The notes under the pieces are model-generated. The model did not search any database. It was not told the DNA's origin and saw only the letters and a program-made list of their open reading frames with translations. Positions 22,059 through 34,005 of a stretch of DNA of 60,000 nucleotides are shown here, piece by piece; position 1 is the first letter of the stretch; every line of letters begins with the position of its first letter. The position numbers and the translations under genes were made by a program. The stretch covers positions 8,932,501 to 8,992,500 of the forward strand of contig OX485808.1 in NCBI GenBank assembly GCA_950295325.1, in the 5' to 3' direction. This DNA comes from Polytrichum commune (Eukaryota > Streptophyta > Polytrichopsida > Polytrichales > Polytrichaceae).

Positions 22059-24158
22059 CTGCAAACCAAAGTGCGTGAACATTGTTTAGCAATTGTAACA
22101 CCTAGTATTGAGAATTGTTGTGAATAATATGGGACAATACAAATAGAAAGGGACATGATCATTTCTAGGTTTGATTAGACAACTCAATGATACTCAACCT
22201 CACAAGTCATGCATCACTTGTCAATGATTCCTGAGGAACAATATTCCTGGGTTCTAACAAACTTGAAAAAGCTCAGTAACAAGGAGCCAAGTTAATTGGT
22301 TACAGCATAAAGTAGGATTCCAACCAAACACTTACCCGCCACTGAGCAGTTGCAAGAAGTACACGAGGTCTCCTTGCTCTAACATACTGATACGCATCAA
22401 TAGGTGTCATTCCTCTGTGTTCCACCTGCACAATCATCAAATCGTCTCAATAACTAAACACCACATGTAGTGCCATTTAATTGAATTATGTTTCTGTTTC
22501 AGAAGAGATCTTCCTCCTCTGGAACACCATAAATGTTCCAACAAAGGATAGTTATGATTAGAAGTACACACAGCAGATGCTGTTTTGCAAATTGTCACCA
22601 CAGAAACAAAACATAGACAGGACAGCATACCAAATAGCAAAGTACAACTGTGGTGCTGCGACCACGGCCTGCTTTGCAATGTACATATATTGTCTCCTTG
22701 CGCTGTACATGCTCTGCAAAAACAAAAAACAAAATGTGGCACTCTGTTAGATTCAAAAATTGCATTGCAACATGTGATATACGCATCTCAGATAATGCCC
22801 AACTCACATTCCCGCCCTGCAACATTCCTCCTGTCTCTCTCTAAAATGTTTAGAGTACAAAAGTCACAAGACTCCAATACAGGTAGACCTTTGGAGTTCT
22901 CCTGTAGCACCTTCATTTTGCATGTAAAATGACAATGAAATGGCAAAGAATCAAAAGTCAGGAAATAAAATAACTGAAAATCTATATGCTAACCATGAAT
23001 GAAGTTCACTGCTCGACGAATATCCACGAAGGACGGAGCAAACAGATAATCCCTCGTTGGGATTACAAGATGGTCAATGCCATGAGCCTGGGAACAAACA
23101 AACACCTAGTTGAGTCACTTGTACACATGAAAGAAATACAGGCTTGTTTTCCATCCTTAGAAAGAAGACATATGACACCCCTGATAACCTAATACTGTGT
23201 GCAGTGCAATAATGTCCACAAAATCGAGCTCCAAATATGCATTACTTCCTCTTAATCTCCGAAGTGAGCAAACCACATATACAGAAAGACAGATGGCAGG
23301 GATAGATATGCAAGGCTACCTATGTATCTTGCACAAACCCACATGTTCAAAGTTTGAACTGACTGATGACTATAACATTAAATTTGACATCCAGTCCAGA
23401 TAATAATGGAAAGGTACCTGATACATGGCAGTTGGCACAAGAGTTTCATAAGACTCATTTAAGGTCACAACTGCGCGCACACCAACATCCTTGAGGCGAA
23501 GGACATCACCGGGGAAAGGAACCGCACCAAGCAACAAGAACTGTAAGCACACAACAGCAAACGAATTAGGATACTCTCCATACCTATATGGAGCAACAAT
23601 AAGAATGACCTTCATCACCTCATGCTCAAAATTCTAAAAGTGGTGAGCAACAACATACTTTGATATTGCCCAAACGTTCATTCTGCTGTACCACATGTGG
23701 ATTCATGTGGAATACAACAACGAATAAAGACACTCTCCATAACTATATGGAACAGTAATAAATATGACCTTCACGTCACCAAGTGCTTGCGGTTCTAAAG
23801 GTGGTAAGCAACATCATCGTGCTTTGATGATTGCAAAACATTCCATTCCACTATACTACTAAATGTGGATTCATGTGAAAGAGAACTTAAGGAATACAGA
23901 TCTTTCATTCAGTGGAACATCATCACAAACCTGGTCAATTTCATCCCACCAGCGAAACTCAGATTGCAGCTTGTTGCGGACGACGTTGTACAATAAGGTG
24001 GGGTAAAAGAGGACTCGAGCACCTGCTCCCACCACTGCTCTTTTTGCAGTTATTTCCACCCTCTTCAGCTCTTCCTTGTACACTGGCACTAGTGTCCATA
24101 CCGCCTTCTCTGTTGCCTGGCTGCCCTCTTCAGGGCAATCATCGATCATTACTTTCAT
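21558..24158 (-). CDS. PTPMT1: PTPMT-type dual-specificity phosphatase (phosphatidylglycerophosphate phosphatase)
   Basis: Spliced on the minus strand: 24158-23931, 23540-23418, 23087-22994, 22713-22631, 22425-22336, 22058-21558, giving 372 aa. The P-loop HCKAGRGRST lies at residues 160-169 with the nucleophile C161 and R167; the likely general acid is D130 in PTRDYLF. Other family marks are GAGARVLFYPTLLYNVVR, RWWDEIDQ, LLLGAVPFPGDV, VVTLNESYETLVP, EHRGMTPIDAYQYVR and RPRVLL..AQW. Arabidopsis PTPMT1 (At2g35680) and its animal counterpart dephosphorylate phosphatidylglycerophosphate, the last step to phosphatidylglycerol in organelle membranes. The long C-terminal part after residue 207 (ESDLAGYG-like, WNELG.VYRVR) matches the plant-specific extension. 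All junctions are GT-AG and all key residues are present, so the gene looks functional. Confidence 0.95.
22336..22425 (-). CDS. PTPMT1: Phosphatase exon 5
   Basis: 30 codons: VEHRGMTPIDAYQYVRARRP then RVLLATAQWR. Phase 0 at both ends; acceptor TTGTGCAG, donor CGG|GTAAGT. Confidence 0.95.
22631..22713 (-). CDS. PTPMT1: Phosphatase exon 4 (catalytic loop)
   Basis: Encodes HVQRKETIYVHCKAGRGRST and TVVLCYL, which contains the HCxxGxxR active-site loop. Ends TATTTG|GTATGC. Confidence 0.96.
22994..23087 (-). CDS. PTPMT1: Phosphatase exon 3
   Basis: Encodes HGIDHLVIPTRDYLFAPSFV and the helix RRAVNFIH, then one base (G) that joins AG of the next exon to make Glu149. Carries the presumed general acid D130. 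Confidence 0.95.
23418..23540 (-). CDS. PTPMT1: Phosphatase exon 2
   Basis: 41 codons, phase 0 at both ends, acceptor CTTACAG. Encodes FLLLGAVPFPGDVLRLKDVG and VVTLNESYETLVPTAMYQ, the conserved N-terminal part of the catalytic domain. Confidence 0.95.
23931..24158 (-). CDS. PTPMT1: Phosphatase exon 1
   Basis: Codes 76 residues from ATG at 24158 (MKVMIDDC) to GATCAG|GTTTGT. A second ATG follows three codons later. The frame is open upstream to a TAG at 24224-24222 but has no other ATG, so a start further up would need an upstream exon. Confidence 0.85.
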
Positions 24159-25930
24159 AACAGCCAGCTTCTTCACTTCTTCACTGTCCTCCGCACCAGA
24201 TCGCAACCAAAAATGTACTACCTACCTACTCACTTAGGCAACCCCTAATTTCTAATTGTTCACAAAGAAAGTAAGAAACTCCCCTCTCCTTCAAAACAAG
24301 TCTCCCTTTCAAACTCTAACCCTGACTAAAACTTCCACCAAGACGACACCGCACTTAACAAAACGATTGCCCTACAAACTAACTAGTCGTCTTGCATTTC
24401 TTTGGATGTCTTGGAAAGAAAGACATCTGCCCCGATCTCTCACACAAGATGTGACACTCACAAGATACCACTACTTTGTTCACACTAACATGCAAATTGT
24501 TATCTTGAAAGCCTTGAAAATCTTGAAATCTTGGAAGTCCTGCCGCGAATCGAATCGAATCAGGAACCAAGAACCGGGACCAAACGTTTTCTCTGCCTCA
24601 TCATTCCGCCACTCCTCCTTACAGATTGATTGAAGACGAATCTTGTTTAAGAAAATGTGTTTTCCTATTCCTCGGAGTCCCCTCCAAAGCCAAGGTCGCT
24701 TGAAACAGTAGTGAACACGTTACGTTATACTGTGCTTTCGTTGCGAAAGGTTGTCTCCGCAAAGCCTCTTCACAAACAGGTGAACCTAAAGTGAAGCCCT
24801 CATCATCATCCTGGACACAAATCTTGCCGTTCTTTCGAGGTTGTTCATTACAATCAAATCGACGAATACAGGTCCAGATTCAGACAAAACCTAACAACAC
24901 CGGCTCATCGTCCTCAGGATGTGACGAAACCCTCAGATAGCAGTCATAGGATGAGAGAGGGAACTCCAGGCGTGGTTTCTTAATTGCTTGAAAATCAAGG
25001 TCGCACAGCACAGACACGGAACCCTCATCTTCAACTCAACCTCAACCTCAACCTCAACCGCAACGCAACGCTACGCTGATCACATCAACAAACCAGTGTC
25101 GGAATAATGAACCGCAGCGTTCGGTTGCAAGCTGAAGCAAGCAGCCACAATTTCGAAGCCGTTCCTCCGCAATTGAAAAGAAGCTGTCAGTTCCACCAGC
25201 CTTAATTCGCAGGGGAGGAAATGGAGCGCCCCGAATTAGCACAGATCCGAACCATAAGCCACTTCAATGCACCAAATCTGCACCGGTCATCACTCCAGAC
25301 GGCGAAATTCGCACGCTAAATCTTGAAATGAAATCTTCTCCTCAACGAACAGATAGAAACGGACCCTCGAGGGTTTCAAGGCGCCCAGACGGATCGTCCA
25401 AGGCCGTCTCTGCGTGAAATAACACGAAATTTGGTTCACCAGGATGCGAATTTCTTGCTTGGGAATCGAGAAACCCCAGGATCGCACGGCCGCTCCTTCT
25501 CTTCGCCCGAAAATCGGCACACAAGCTCACCGAAACAGCGCCGCTCGCTCACGAAAACGCCATAGTTCGCCCCTCTGCAAAGGGAGGACAGGACCCCTCA
25601 CGTTCTTGAGACCTTTACCCGACGGTACGAAGCAGTATCCACCGGTCTGTTCTACCGTCCACGGGTCTTTAGTTTGCCACCGATCCACCGACCGCAGGGT
25701 AAAGCTGCGGCTACCCAGCAGAGTACATGTGGGGGGGCCATACATGTGGCGGTCATGCAGACCTCATGACCTGTCACTTCCGGTGTTTGTCGTGATCTCC
25801 TGTGTGGTAAACCGGCCTCAGCCAGTAATATGCCGGTCGCCTATGGGTCGGTGCCCGGTGGGGCCCATCTCACCCACTCCCCGGATGGATGACAAACAGT
25901 ACCACTTCAGTTATGGATTGCATCCACTGT
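24159..25930 (-). promoter_or_regulatory. Probable 5' leader and promoter zone of the phosphatase gene
   Basis: From about 24.6 to 25.9 kb the DNA is clearly richer in G+C and in CpG than the flanks, as expected at a plant gene's 5' end. Open frames of up to 163 codons on the plus strand (25444-25935) show no recognisable motif and are probably a by-product of that composition. A short CAACCT tandem stretch lies near 25029-25060. Confidence 0.5.
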
Positions 25931-25989
25931 ACTAAGTACTCTTTTTTAACACATATTTATGTAATTTACTGACATGTTTATTTTTAATA

Positions 25990-27560
25990 TTGGCTCTGCC
26001 CCTATGATGGGAAGAGACTTAGTGACCGTGTCTCAAATGATTCAAAAGTTTGGCAGCCAATCATAACCAGCCACATATGCGATGCGATCTGTAAGTGTTA
26101 GTGTTAGCAACTCGTTCTTCAATTGGAGTCCAGTTGCAAGTGACTGTTGATTTCAAGTGGTGTCTAAAAACAAGTCAAAGTTTGGCCTTGGTTGGATAAT
26201 CAACTATAAATAGCCATGTGCACAAAGATAATCGTAGGACAGAGCACTATTGCAAGTAGCCACTAGTTACTGTTAACTTTGCATCACACCATAGTTCTCA
26301 GTTTGCTTCCTTTTCTCTCGATCATAAGTTTGTCCTTGAGTACATGTATGCAAATGAATGTGAAAACTAGATAACTATTGTGCACTAAACAGCCCTGTTA
26401 CTGTGGACCACGATAATTTTCTAGAGCCCACACTAATCCTTGTATTAAGAATTAAAGGCCACATTAACTTTAGTAGACGTTAAAATTTTAGTAGAATATT
26501 AGCATGGGCCACATTCAAATTTGTATAAATTTAATGTGGGTTATTATTTTATTTTGTACTACTTTTGTCCTTTAAATAATATTCAATGTGTTGGTAGAAA
26601 GTCTTCATGAAGACTTAGGACAAGCCCCGGGGTCTTGGACCCACGTTAATTCCACCTTTGACTAGAAAATTAGTGTGGCCCATACCAACCATTTTCACGG
26701 TAATTTTCCACCCACACTATATTAGAACTAGTTAGTGTGATGAAGATGAAAATAAGCTAACTCTAGAGAACTATAGATTTGTGTAAGAAACTAGATAGAC
26801 CTGTTTAGAACATGAGTTATTTATAGACGTGTTCTTGTAACATAACTTAGATTACATCACGAGTTAACCTATGAGGATTGTTCTCATGTTAAACCTCTTG
26901 TTTCACAAATGAATCCACGATTTTGTATCATGCATTTTTAATTTTATGTCAATTTCAACCAACTAAGATAATTCTCAATGAAATAGAATACATGACATTA
27001 TTTAGCTCCTTCATTTTTCTTTGCTATGCATGAAGAGTGAGTGCATTAATACCCGAATATGAGCCAAGGGAATTGAGTATTAACAAATTATCATACTAAA
27101 TTTAAGAGTTGATGCACAAAGGTAACCGGCTATACTAGCTTAATATACAAAAGCATGTGTACAACCCATATTAACGATTGTCACTACATACTCAACTCCT
27201 TGATTGCATTTTGTGAGACCATGTATCATATGAGCATAAGTCTCCTTTAATTCCAAGACTCGCCGTTTATGGGGAGCACTCAAGTTGTGTATTGCAAAGT
27301 TTTTGACAAGCAACTATTATTTATTAAAGTATTTTAATCGCAACCTCTTTCTTTAAAAATAGACCATCATCTAGTTGCTTGGTAATGTTATGCACGTTAA
27401 CCATTGCGAGTTTGACTCATAAATGGTTGCCATGTTAGTCTTTTATGCGGAACCAATAATGTGAGGCCACCTATTGTCTATATCCTCCATATTATATATA
27501 ATACTAAAATTTGGCAAGGTGTCAAGGCAACTCTTCCATGTGATTATGTAATATACTATT
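25990..27560. other. Intergenic AT-rich DNA with a dispersed repeat
   Basis: The stretch 26390-26740 shares blocks in inverted orientation with 47640-47890 (GTG(G)CCCACACTAA-like, AACTTTAG). No coding signal. Confidence 0.4.
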
Positions 27561-28030
27561 CAATGAGGCCCACTATGATAGAGAGAGAGAGAGACCCGGT
27601 CCACCCCGCTAACCGCTTGGCAGAGGTCCACGTGTCCCCCCCCCCCCCGCAGTTGGTTGGTAGGGGGCCTGCAAACCTATGCTGCAATGCTCACACACCA
27701 TGCGGCAAGTGCCTTGCACCCCAACCTCCGCCTCCGTCCGTTTCCTGCACTCACTATTTCTCGACCTTTCTTTACCTCCACGTGTCTTTGTGAGTGTGAG
27801 AGATAAAGGAGAATGAGGGAGTTTGAGAGTGTTGAAGTTGTTTCGCAGTAAGAAACTTGGCAGGGAATTTCCCGGCGGAGGGCGGTGAACCCATGGCTTC
27901 TGGACTGGGGCAGATGGTCCACTTCGCCACCCTCGCTGGCGAAGTTGTATGAGATTCATTGCCTTCGCCATGCGGAACAGCTGATTGTTGCTCATGTGCG
28001 CGGCACCATAGTTGGAAAGATAACAAAAAC
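27560..28030 (-). other. GC-richer stretch, possible gene fragment
   Basis: Three overlapping minus-strand frames of 81-128 codons are open, one with SRSHGFTALRREIPCQVSYC. I recognise no domain. It could be a captured gene piece. A 13-C run lies at 27636-27648. Confidence 0.25.
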
Positions 28031-29000
28031 CATATGTTGTTTAATATTATGCATGTTCTTCTAACTCGATAGCAAATACACGATGTTCACACCACTTATT
28101 GTTGGGGAGGATGAACACGTTGATTCCTATCTATATGTAACAATGCTAAGCAACTACATGATGGTCTCTTGCCAAATAAAGAAATTGCAATTCAAACAAA
28201 ACAAAACAAAACAAAAAATAAAAATTTACATTTAATTGTCGAAAATGTCATAGTACACAGCTGGAGTGCTCCCAAAAAACGAGGAATCCCATAACCAAAG
28301 GATAACTATGTTCATGATACTTGATCCCATGGAACGTAGCCAAAGAGTCATATAGTGTTATGTGGTGCAACGACATCCTTTCTTAAATCCAAATAACACA
28401 TGAATCGAGGTTAGTTATACTATAAATAGATCAAATTGAATCAATAACAAACCTATGTTCATTGCACCCCCGGTGGTAGGTGTTACGAAATAAGATTCCT
28501 TGATAATAATGGTGTGCACATGGGAATCAAATCCAACCTCTTAACTAACTTCCAATCCCCTTCCATCCAATATATGTATACGTCCAAACTTGCTTCAAGA
28601 GTGCAAGGTAAACGCAAGCTTAATGGCCGAGTTCACTTTTCGTTGGGTGAGTTGGGTCACGACATCCTAGGCACGGTAGTATAATGATAAGAATAGTATT
28701 ACTACTATTATCAACATTATTACCATTATTTTTATAGGCCTATCCACATTATTTTGCATGGATGAAGCATGGAAGTACAAGGAATCATACCGTAACTTAT
28801 TAAACTAGGTCGCGGTAGTCACCGATGACGGCCGGAGTGAGTTTTAAAAAAAAAGGACCGGGGAACAACCGTCAATGATTGAGGGTGAAGACCAATCTTT
28901 TTGGAATTCGAGCATACCAAGGCCGACTTCAATGTGCCATTTAAGCTTACAAGGATTCAATAAAGTTTGTGGCAACCCAACAACGATATGTGATTATGAA
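28030..29000. other. AT-rich intergenic, nothing recognised
   Basis: AT-rich DNA with an (AAAAC)n tract near 28196-28220. No gene seen. Confidence 0.5.
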
Positions 29001-29004
29001 GTAA

Positions 29005-29493
29005 GGGCCGCTTCACGCCATGGCCGTCCAAGTCGTGAGGCCGTGGGATTGAATGGCCAAACTTTGTTGAGAGTCCAAAGAAATGGGCTGAACACAATCA
29101 ATAAAATATAGGAATTGGAGCCTTCAACCAGGCACAGTGTGAAGCCTCCAAAGGCCAAGCCCAAAGGAAGAAGGAGCATCCCACTTTGTTCCCTGCCCAA
29201 AACAACTCCTTCAATCCAACGGCCAAGATCTTGTCACTTTTGAATTTCTTATGAAAAATAATCAACGGCCTCTTGACCATAGTTTGGGTTTTTGTTCCTA
29301 TATGACCCAAACCTCCTTTGAGAGTTTGTCGCCTTGGTCGAAAAATTATGCCATGTAGGCATTTTGGAGAGCGACGGCCTTTGGACTTTGGCCTCCAGTG
29401 TGAAGGGTCGAGAGGCCGAATTCTTGGTTTCTTGCAATCTGATTGGTGGAAATCAATGGCCTCTCAACCTTCGGCCATAGTGTGAAGTGGCCC
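29005..29493. mobile_element. MITE, PIF/Harbinger-like (family a), TAA target duplication
   Basis: The left end reads TAA|GGGCCGCTTCACGCCATGGC. The right end, reverse-complemented, reads TTA|GGGCCACTTCACACTATGGC. The 489-bp element is thus flanked by TAA (29002-29004 and 29494-29496). It is rich in GGCC-containing motifs and encodes no transposase. Confidence 0.85.
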
Positions 29494-29499
29494 TAAGTA

Positions 29500-32330
29500 C
29501 CCAACTTAACCCTTAACTTTTCAAGCGCATGCACGAGTGGGGCACTTTATAAGATTTTAGTGCACCACGTGCAGTGGAGGGGTATCTGTTTAGGGGCAAT
29601 TTATTTACAAGGCATGAATCAAAGGTTCCCTATAATCACTTAAAATTTCCTAAATTGACCTTTTTTTTCACCTTATCATTATTCTTATTCCCCATCCCAA
29701 TGCAATTTATCATAGTCTATATTTCTTTCTAGTGATAGAAAGTAATCTTTGTACATACGTACAACTATTCCAGACACAAATCCATACAAGCCATTGCAAA
29801 AAGTTATGCTTGAGGATCCTATTACAAAGCACAACGGCACGTCTTTCCATACACGTGAAACACATCTTTTCACATGTCCAATGTGCAACATGCTTACAAA
29901 CAAACCATATCAAACATTAACCCTCGTAACGCTATTTAGTTTAAGAGAGAGGTCCAAAGGGCTGGGAATATGTCAAAAATTGTTCAAGAATTGTACCTTT
30001 GATATGCGTCACCCCAACACATTCAACGTGAATAATTCAACTTGCATTGAATGAAACTATTTGGCACCAGGCATGCTAAACTATTGCACGCCCACCCATT
30101 GACCACCACCGACCGATGCTACTGTCACATGTCATCAACCCAATGTATATGTTGGGATGTTTGCTAACCAAGCAACCACCTGACCTAATTTGATTGTAAA
30201 AGGGATTGAGGAAGACTCCAACCACACAAGGCAACTAATCCCACCAATGCACGCTTTACGGTTGGTTATTGTGTTTTCTTTAAAACATGAACTTCTCGAC
30301 TTGTCAACTTATATGCGAACAATGTATGAATGAACTCCCTTCATTAGAAGCTTGCTTGCATATGTTACAAAAATCATATTCCCCTTGTCGACTTCAAGGC
30401 GGCTACTTACTAGTGAATCAACAAGGCACTAGATACAACATCAATGCTAGCCACCGGCTACTTCACTCTATAGGACCATGAAATTTAATATTCCTCCCCT
30501 TGATTCCCCTCACAATTTTGATTGCTCCTCCTCATTTATTATTAGAACGTAACGCAAGACTCTAGCTGAATAATGTTATGTTGGAATCCAAATATTCAAC
30601 CCCTATATTGATTCTATTAAAAAGTAACAACTCACATTTTATAGATTTCTACTTTATTTGTAGAGAGATTGACTACTTTTGGTGGACCTTTCATTATTTG
30701 GAATTCTTGTAAACTTTTTATTTCAAATGAAATTAATCTTCCCCATTTTATGCCACCCATCATTTGTAAAATGCACTAAGTACCCCACTTGCGAGCCCAT
30801 GGAAGGGTTGTTTTGACTGCATTTCACTTAATGTTGGTTGTGGATTTTTCATGAACAAGGTTTGAGGTTGAATGGGATTTGTTTGTAGACTCTTGAAATA
30901 TGGGAGATGAGCTGTAATGAGGGGAAAAATGGGAATAAATAACCCTTGGAATTTCTAGATCATAACAATTGAAGGAAGTGATGCACAAGAAAATGCCATT
31001 TTTTATCCCCAAAAAGGACCTTTGACCAATCGAATTCACATGAAAAAAAGGGCTGGAAGTCTTGTGTGATCCACTAGATGGGAACAACTCAATAGTTGAC
31101 AATCTTCACATACTTACAATGCCAATATGTGCAAATCACACTAGGCTAGCCACCTTGCATTTGGAGTATGTTGATTGTCCCATATTCCTAACCACATATA
31201 TGCAAAATATTCCTTAAAAATTCAAGAGTGATCAAATGTTAAACTAAATGATGGATGTAAGCACATGCCATTTCTACATGAATATTAAATTTTTATTTTT
31301 ATTTTTTAAAAAACCACTTTTACCAAAAATATTCATCCTCGACGTTCATGCAAAACTTGCATTGAAGTTGCAAATCTTGATTGAAGTCAACACCCTCACA
31401 TGAGCTCCCAACATGACACAAACATGACTACTTCCACTTTGACATATTTGTACACATTCTAATCATCTACAAAATTCACAGCTCATGCGTCTTAGTATAT
31501 ATATCCATGCTAGCTTGATACAATATTTACAATTATTTTGATTATGGATGAATGAGTTGGGTGGGGTTAATGCAGGGAAAAAATTCATCCATCAACTAGA
31601 ACATTGGTTGCTTGGGAAGTTAGGGTTTAATGTGGGCGGTGACCATATTATTTCCTATTACGGTTGTGTACAACAACATGTTATTAGGATTTAGAACCCA
31701 ACATACTTCTTGGATAGAGAAAAAGGGCTTGAAGCTCTCGTAATAGTGGTACCTATGTGTGTGAAAAGGAAGGAAAAAATCTCGTTTGTGAGAGGTTACT
31801 TTGGATAGCTATGGAGTGTTGTTTGAATGTCTATAAAGTAGGCTAAACTAGGCTAAACTTCAATTTGTCAACTCCCCAAAATAGTTTTTTTCCCAATGAC
31901 AAATGTCACCTATTCGTAGTCTTTTTTAGTGCAAATTCATTCATCGGTTGAGCAAGGTGTCACGTGTCACTTTTCTATTGTTGAGAAAGAGCGTCTATAA
32001 TGTACCACCTATAATAAATAGCGTTTCAATGTCAAAGTAAGTTTGGTAGGCAAATCATGCTAATATGGCTTTGGGTGATAGGTAGTGGTGGTTGTCGCAA
32101 CAAATGTCATGTGGATTGATTGTATTCATCGATGTGAGTCATTCACCAACACTTGACATCCTTTTGTTAAACAAACATTGATGGTGTTTATTCATACATG
32201 ATTATGCATGAAGGGCCAAAGTTGATGGATAGTGGTATAAAGAGCGACGAGGAATGTGAATTATGGATTTGTGGCAACCATATAGTTGAAGTTGGAAAAA
32301 TGGTGAGAACCTTTTAAACCTCAAAAGGCC
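29500..32330. other. Intergenic AT-rich DNA, nothing recognised
   Basis: The 101-codon frame at 29749-30054 and the 92-codon minus frame at 30824-31102 have no recognisable protein features. No clear terminal repeats found. Confidence 0.45.
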
Positions 32331-32340
32331 AAAATACTAA

Positions 32341-32839
32341 GGGCCACTTCACACACGAGCCAAGAGCCGTGACCATGAAAGTGTGAGAGCCCAAAAGAAA
32401 GTGTCCAAAGGCCGTCCCAACACACCTCCAACATCATGTAGTGTGATCACGGATTTTGAAGTGTAGTGTGAGCTTATATGTGACCGGGCCCTCAACCAAA
32501 TGCTATTTCAATGAATGTCTATTCATGTGGGTCTTCAGACTTGATAAAATAGAATAAATCCAGCGGTTGTGAGCGATAGGAGTGCCATGGTCTCCCGATT
32601 TGTGTTAGGCCTACCTCGAAGAGGTGGTTTTTGAAAATAGTCCAAGTGACCATGAAACATGATCCATTCGATGCCATGTAGGAACCCGTGTAGACTTTAC
32701 ACCCATCTTGCGTTCACATACTCCGTTGGTCCCTCAAGCATAGTGTGAAGCAAACTTGGACCGGCTCCACCTTTTCCACCAATGAGAGTGCTTGAAGTGT
32801 AATGGACACGGGCTCTCAGTCTCGTGTGTGAAGTGGGCC
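32341..32839 (+). mobile_element. MITE, PIF/Harbinger-like (family b), copy 1, 499 bp
   Basis: Left end TAA|GGGCCACTTCACACACGAGC. Right end CTCGTGTGTGAAGTGGGCC|TAA. The target duplications are TAA at 32338-32340 and 32840-32842. It is highly similar to 36571-37069 and to the interrupted copy at 32960-36297. Confidence 0.9.
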
Positions 32840-33335
32840 TAACATACTTGATCTCAAAAAAATTGCAACACAGAGCCAATAGTTTTTATTTAGCCTTCTA
32901 CGTGATTTATCCTTTATACAAACAAGTGCATGTCTTATGATTCAAAAAATTATTTGTAAGGGCCACTTCACACACGAGACTGAGAGCCTGTGACCATTAC
33001 ACTTTAAGCACTCTCATTGGTGGAAAAGGTGGAGCCGGTCCAAGTTCGCTTTACACTACACTTGAGGGACCAACGGAGTATGTGAATGCGAGATGGATGT
33101 AAAGTCCACATGGATTCTTACATGGCATCGAATGATTACATGGTTACTTGGACTATTATCAAAAACCACTTCTTGGAGGTAGGCCTCACACAAAACTAGG
33201 AGATCATGTCCCTCTGAAATCTCACAACCGTTTTATTTATTTATAATAGTTTATCATGTGTGAGGACTCTGCATGAATATACACTCATTGAATTAACATT
33301 TGATTGAGGGTATGATCACATATGACTTCACACTA

Positions 33336-33934
33336 CAACAATCTCGTGCTTAAGTAGGCATCCCGGTTAAGTGCGCAACTTTTTTTGACAAAAATCAAGG
33401 TTCGCATTTTATTGTTTAAACATGTCATGCAGTTTGTTGCGAATGCGTGAATTTTTCACGGTTGAAATTCAATGTCAGTTTGTTATCGTCTCGCTAAAAC
33501 GTCTCAAACGATTGTCGTAGTTTATCATACATTTGTCCATCTTCCGTTTGAACATCATAGCAAAACAATTGGTCGTCGATGTCGAGGACAATGTTGTGTA
33601 GAGCTTCAAAGCCTTTGAAATTGATAGCACTTTCATATTCAACAAATGTCTCCATAGGTTGGATTTCGTCATCGATAGGTGGTTCATCGTCGGAGGTTGT
33701 TGAAGTTGTCCATCAACATCAAGCCTCAATGGGAAGGGGATTGAACAAAACCAGCGGCTTTGCGAGCACCCTTACCTATATTCTTCAGGGGGTAAGCTAG
33801 ATAGATATTAAACGGTTACTTTTTCCGACTAGCCCAATATGGAACACTGGCGATATGAGTAAAGTACGCACCTACCAACTAAGTGCGCACCAATGGCTCC
33901 GGTTCAAAGTGCGTACTTAAGCAAGAAATTACTG
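33336..33934. mobile_element. Pogo/Tigger-like (Tc1/mariner) element with TA target duplication
   Basis: The right end, reverse-complemented, reads CAGTAATTTCTTGCTTAAGT; the left end is the related CAACAATCTCGTGCTTAAGT. It is flanked by TA (33334-33335, 33935-33936). Removing it restores the family-b MITE sequence CACTACACTTG. CAG termini with TA duplications are typical of pogo-like elements. A short minus-strand stretch (VEYESAINFKGFEALHNIVL) may be a transposase remnant. Confidence 0.8.
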
Positions 33935-34005
33935 TACACTTGGGGGCATGTGACCACACTAGTTGGTTTTGGAAGTGTCTTGGGAACGCCTTTGGACATT
34001 TTGTT

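Noticed and set aside
23871-24206. Start of the phosphatase at 24206
   Set aside because: The codon there is TTG; the first ATG in the frame is at 24158. The part past 23931 is intron.
25444-25935. 163-codon plus-strand frame in the GC-rich zone upstream of the phosphatase
   Set aside because: No recognisable motif. It lies in GC- and CpG-rich leader/promoter DNA where long chance frames are expected, with overlapping open frames on the other strand.
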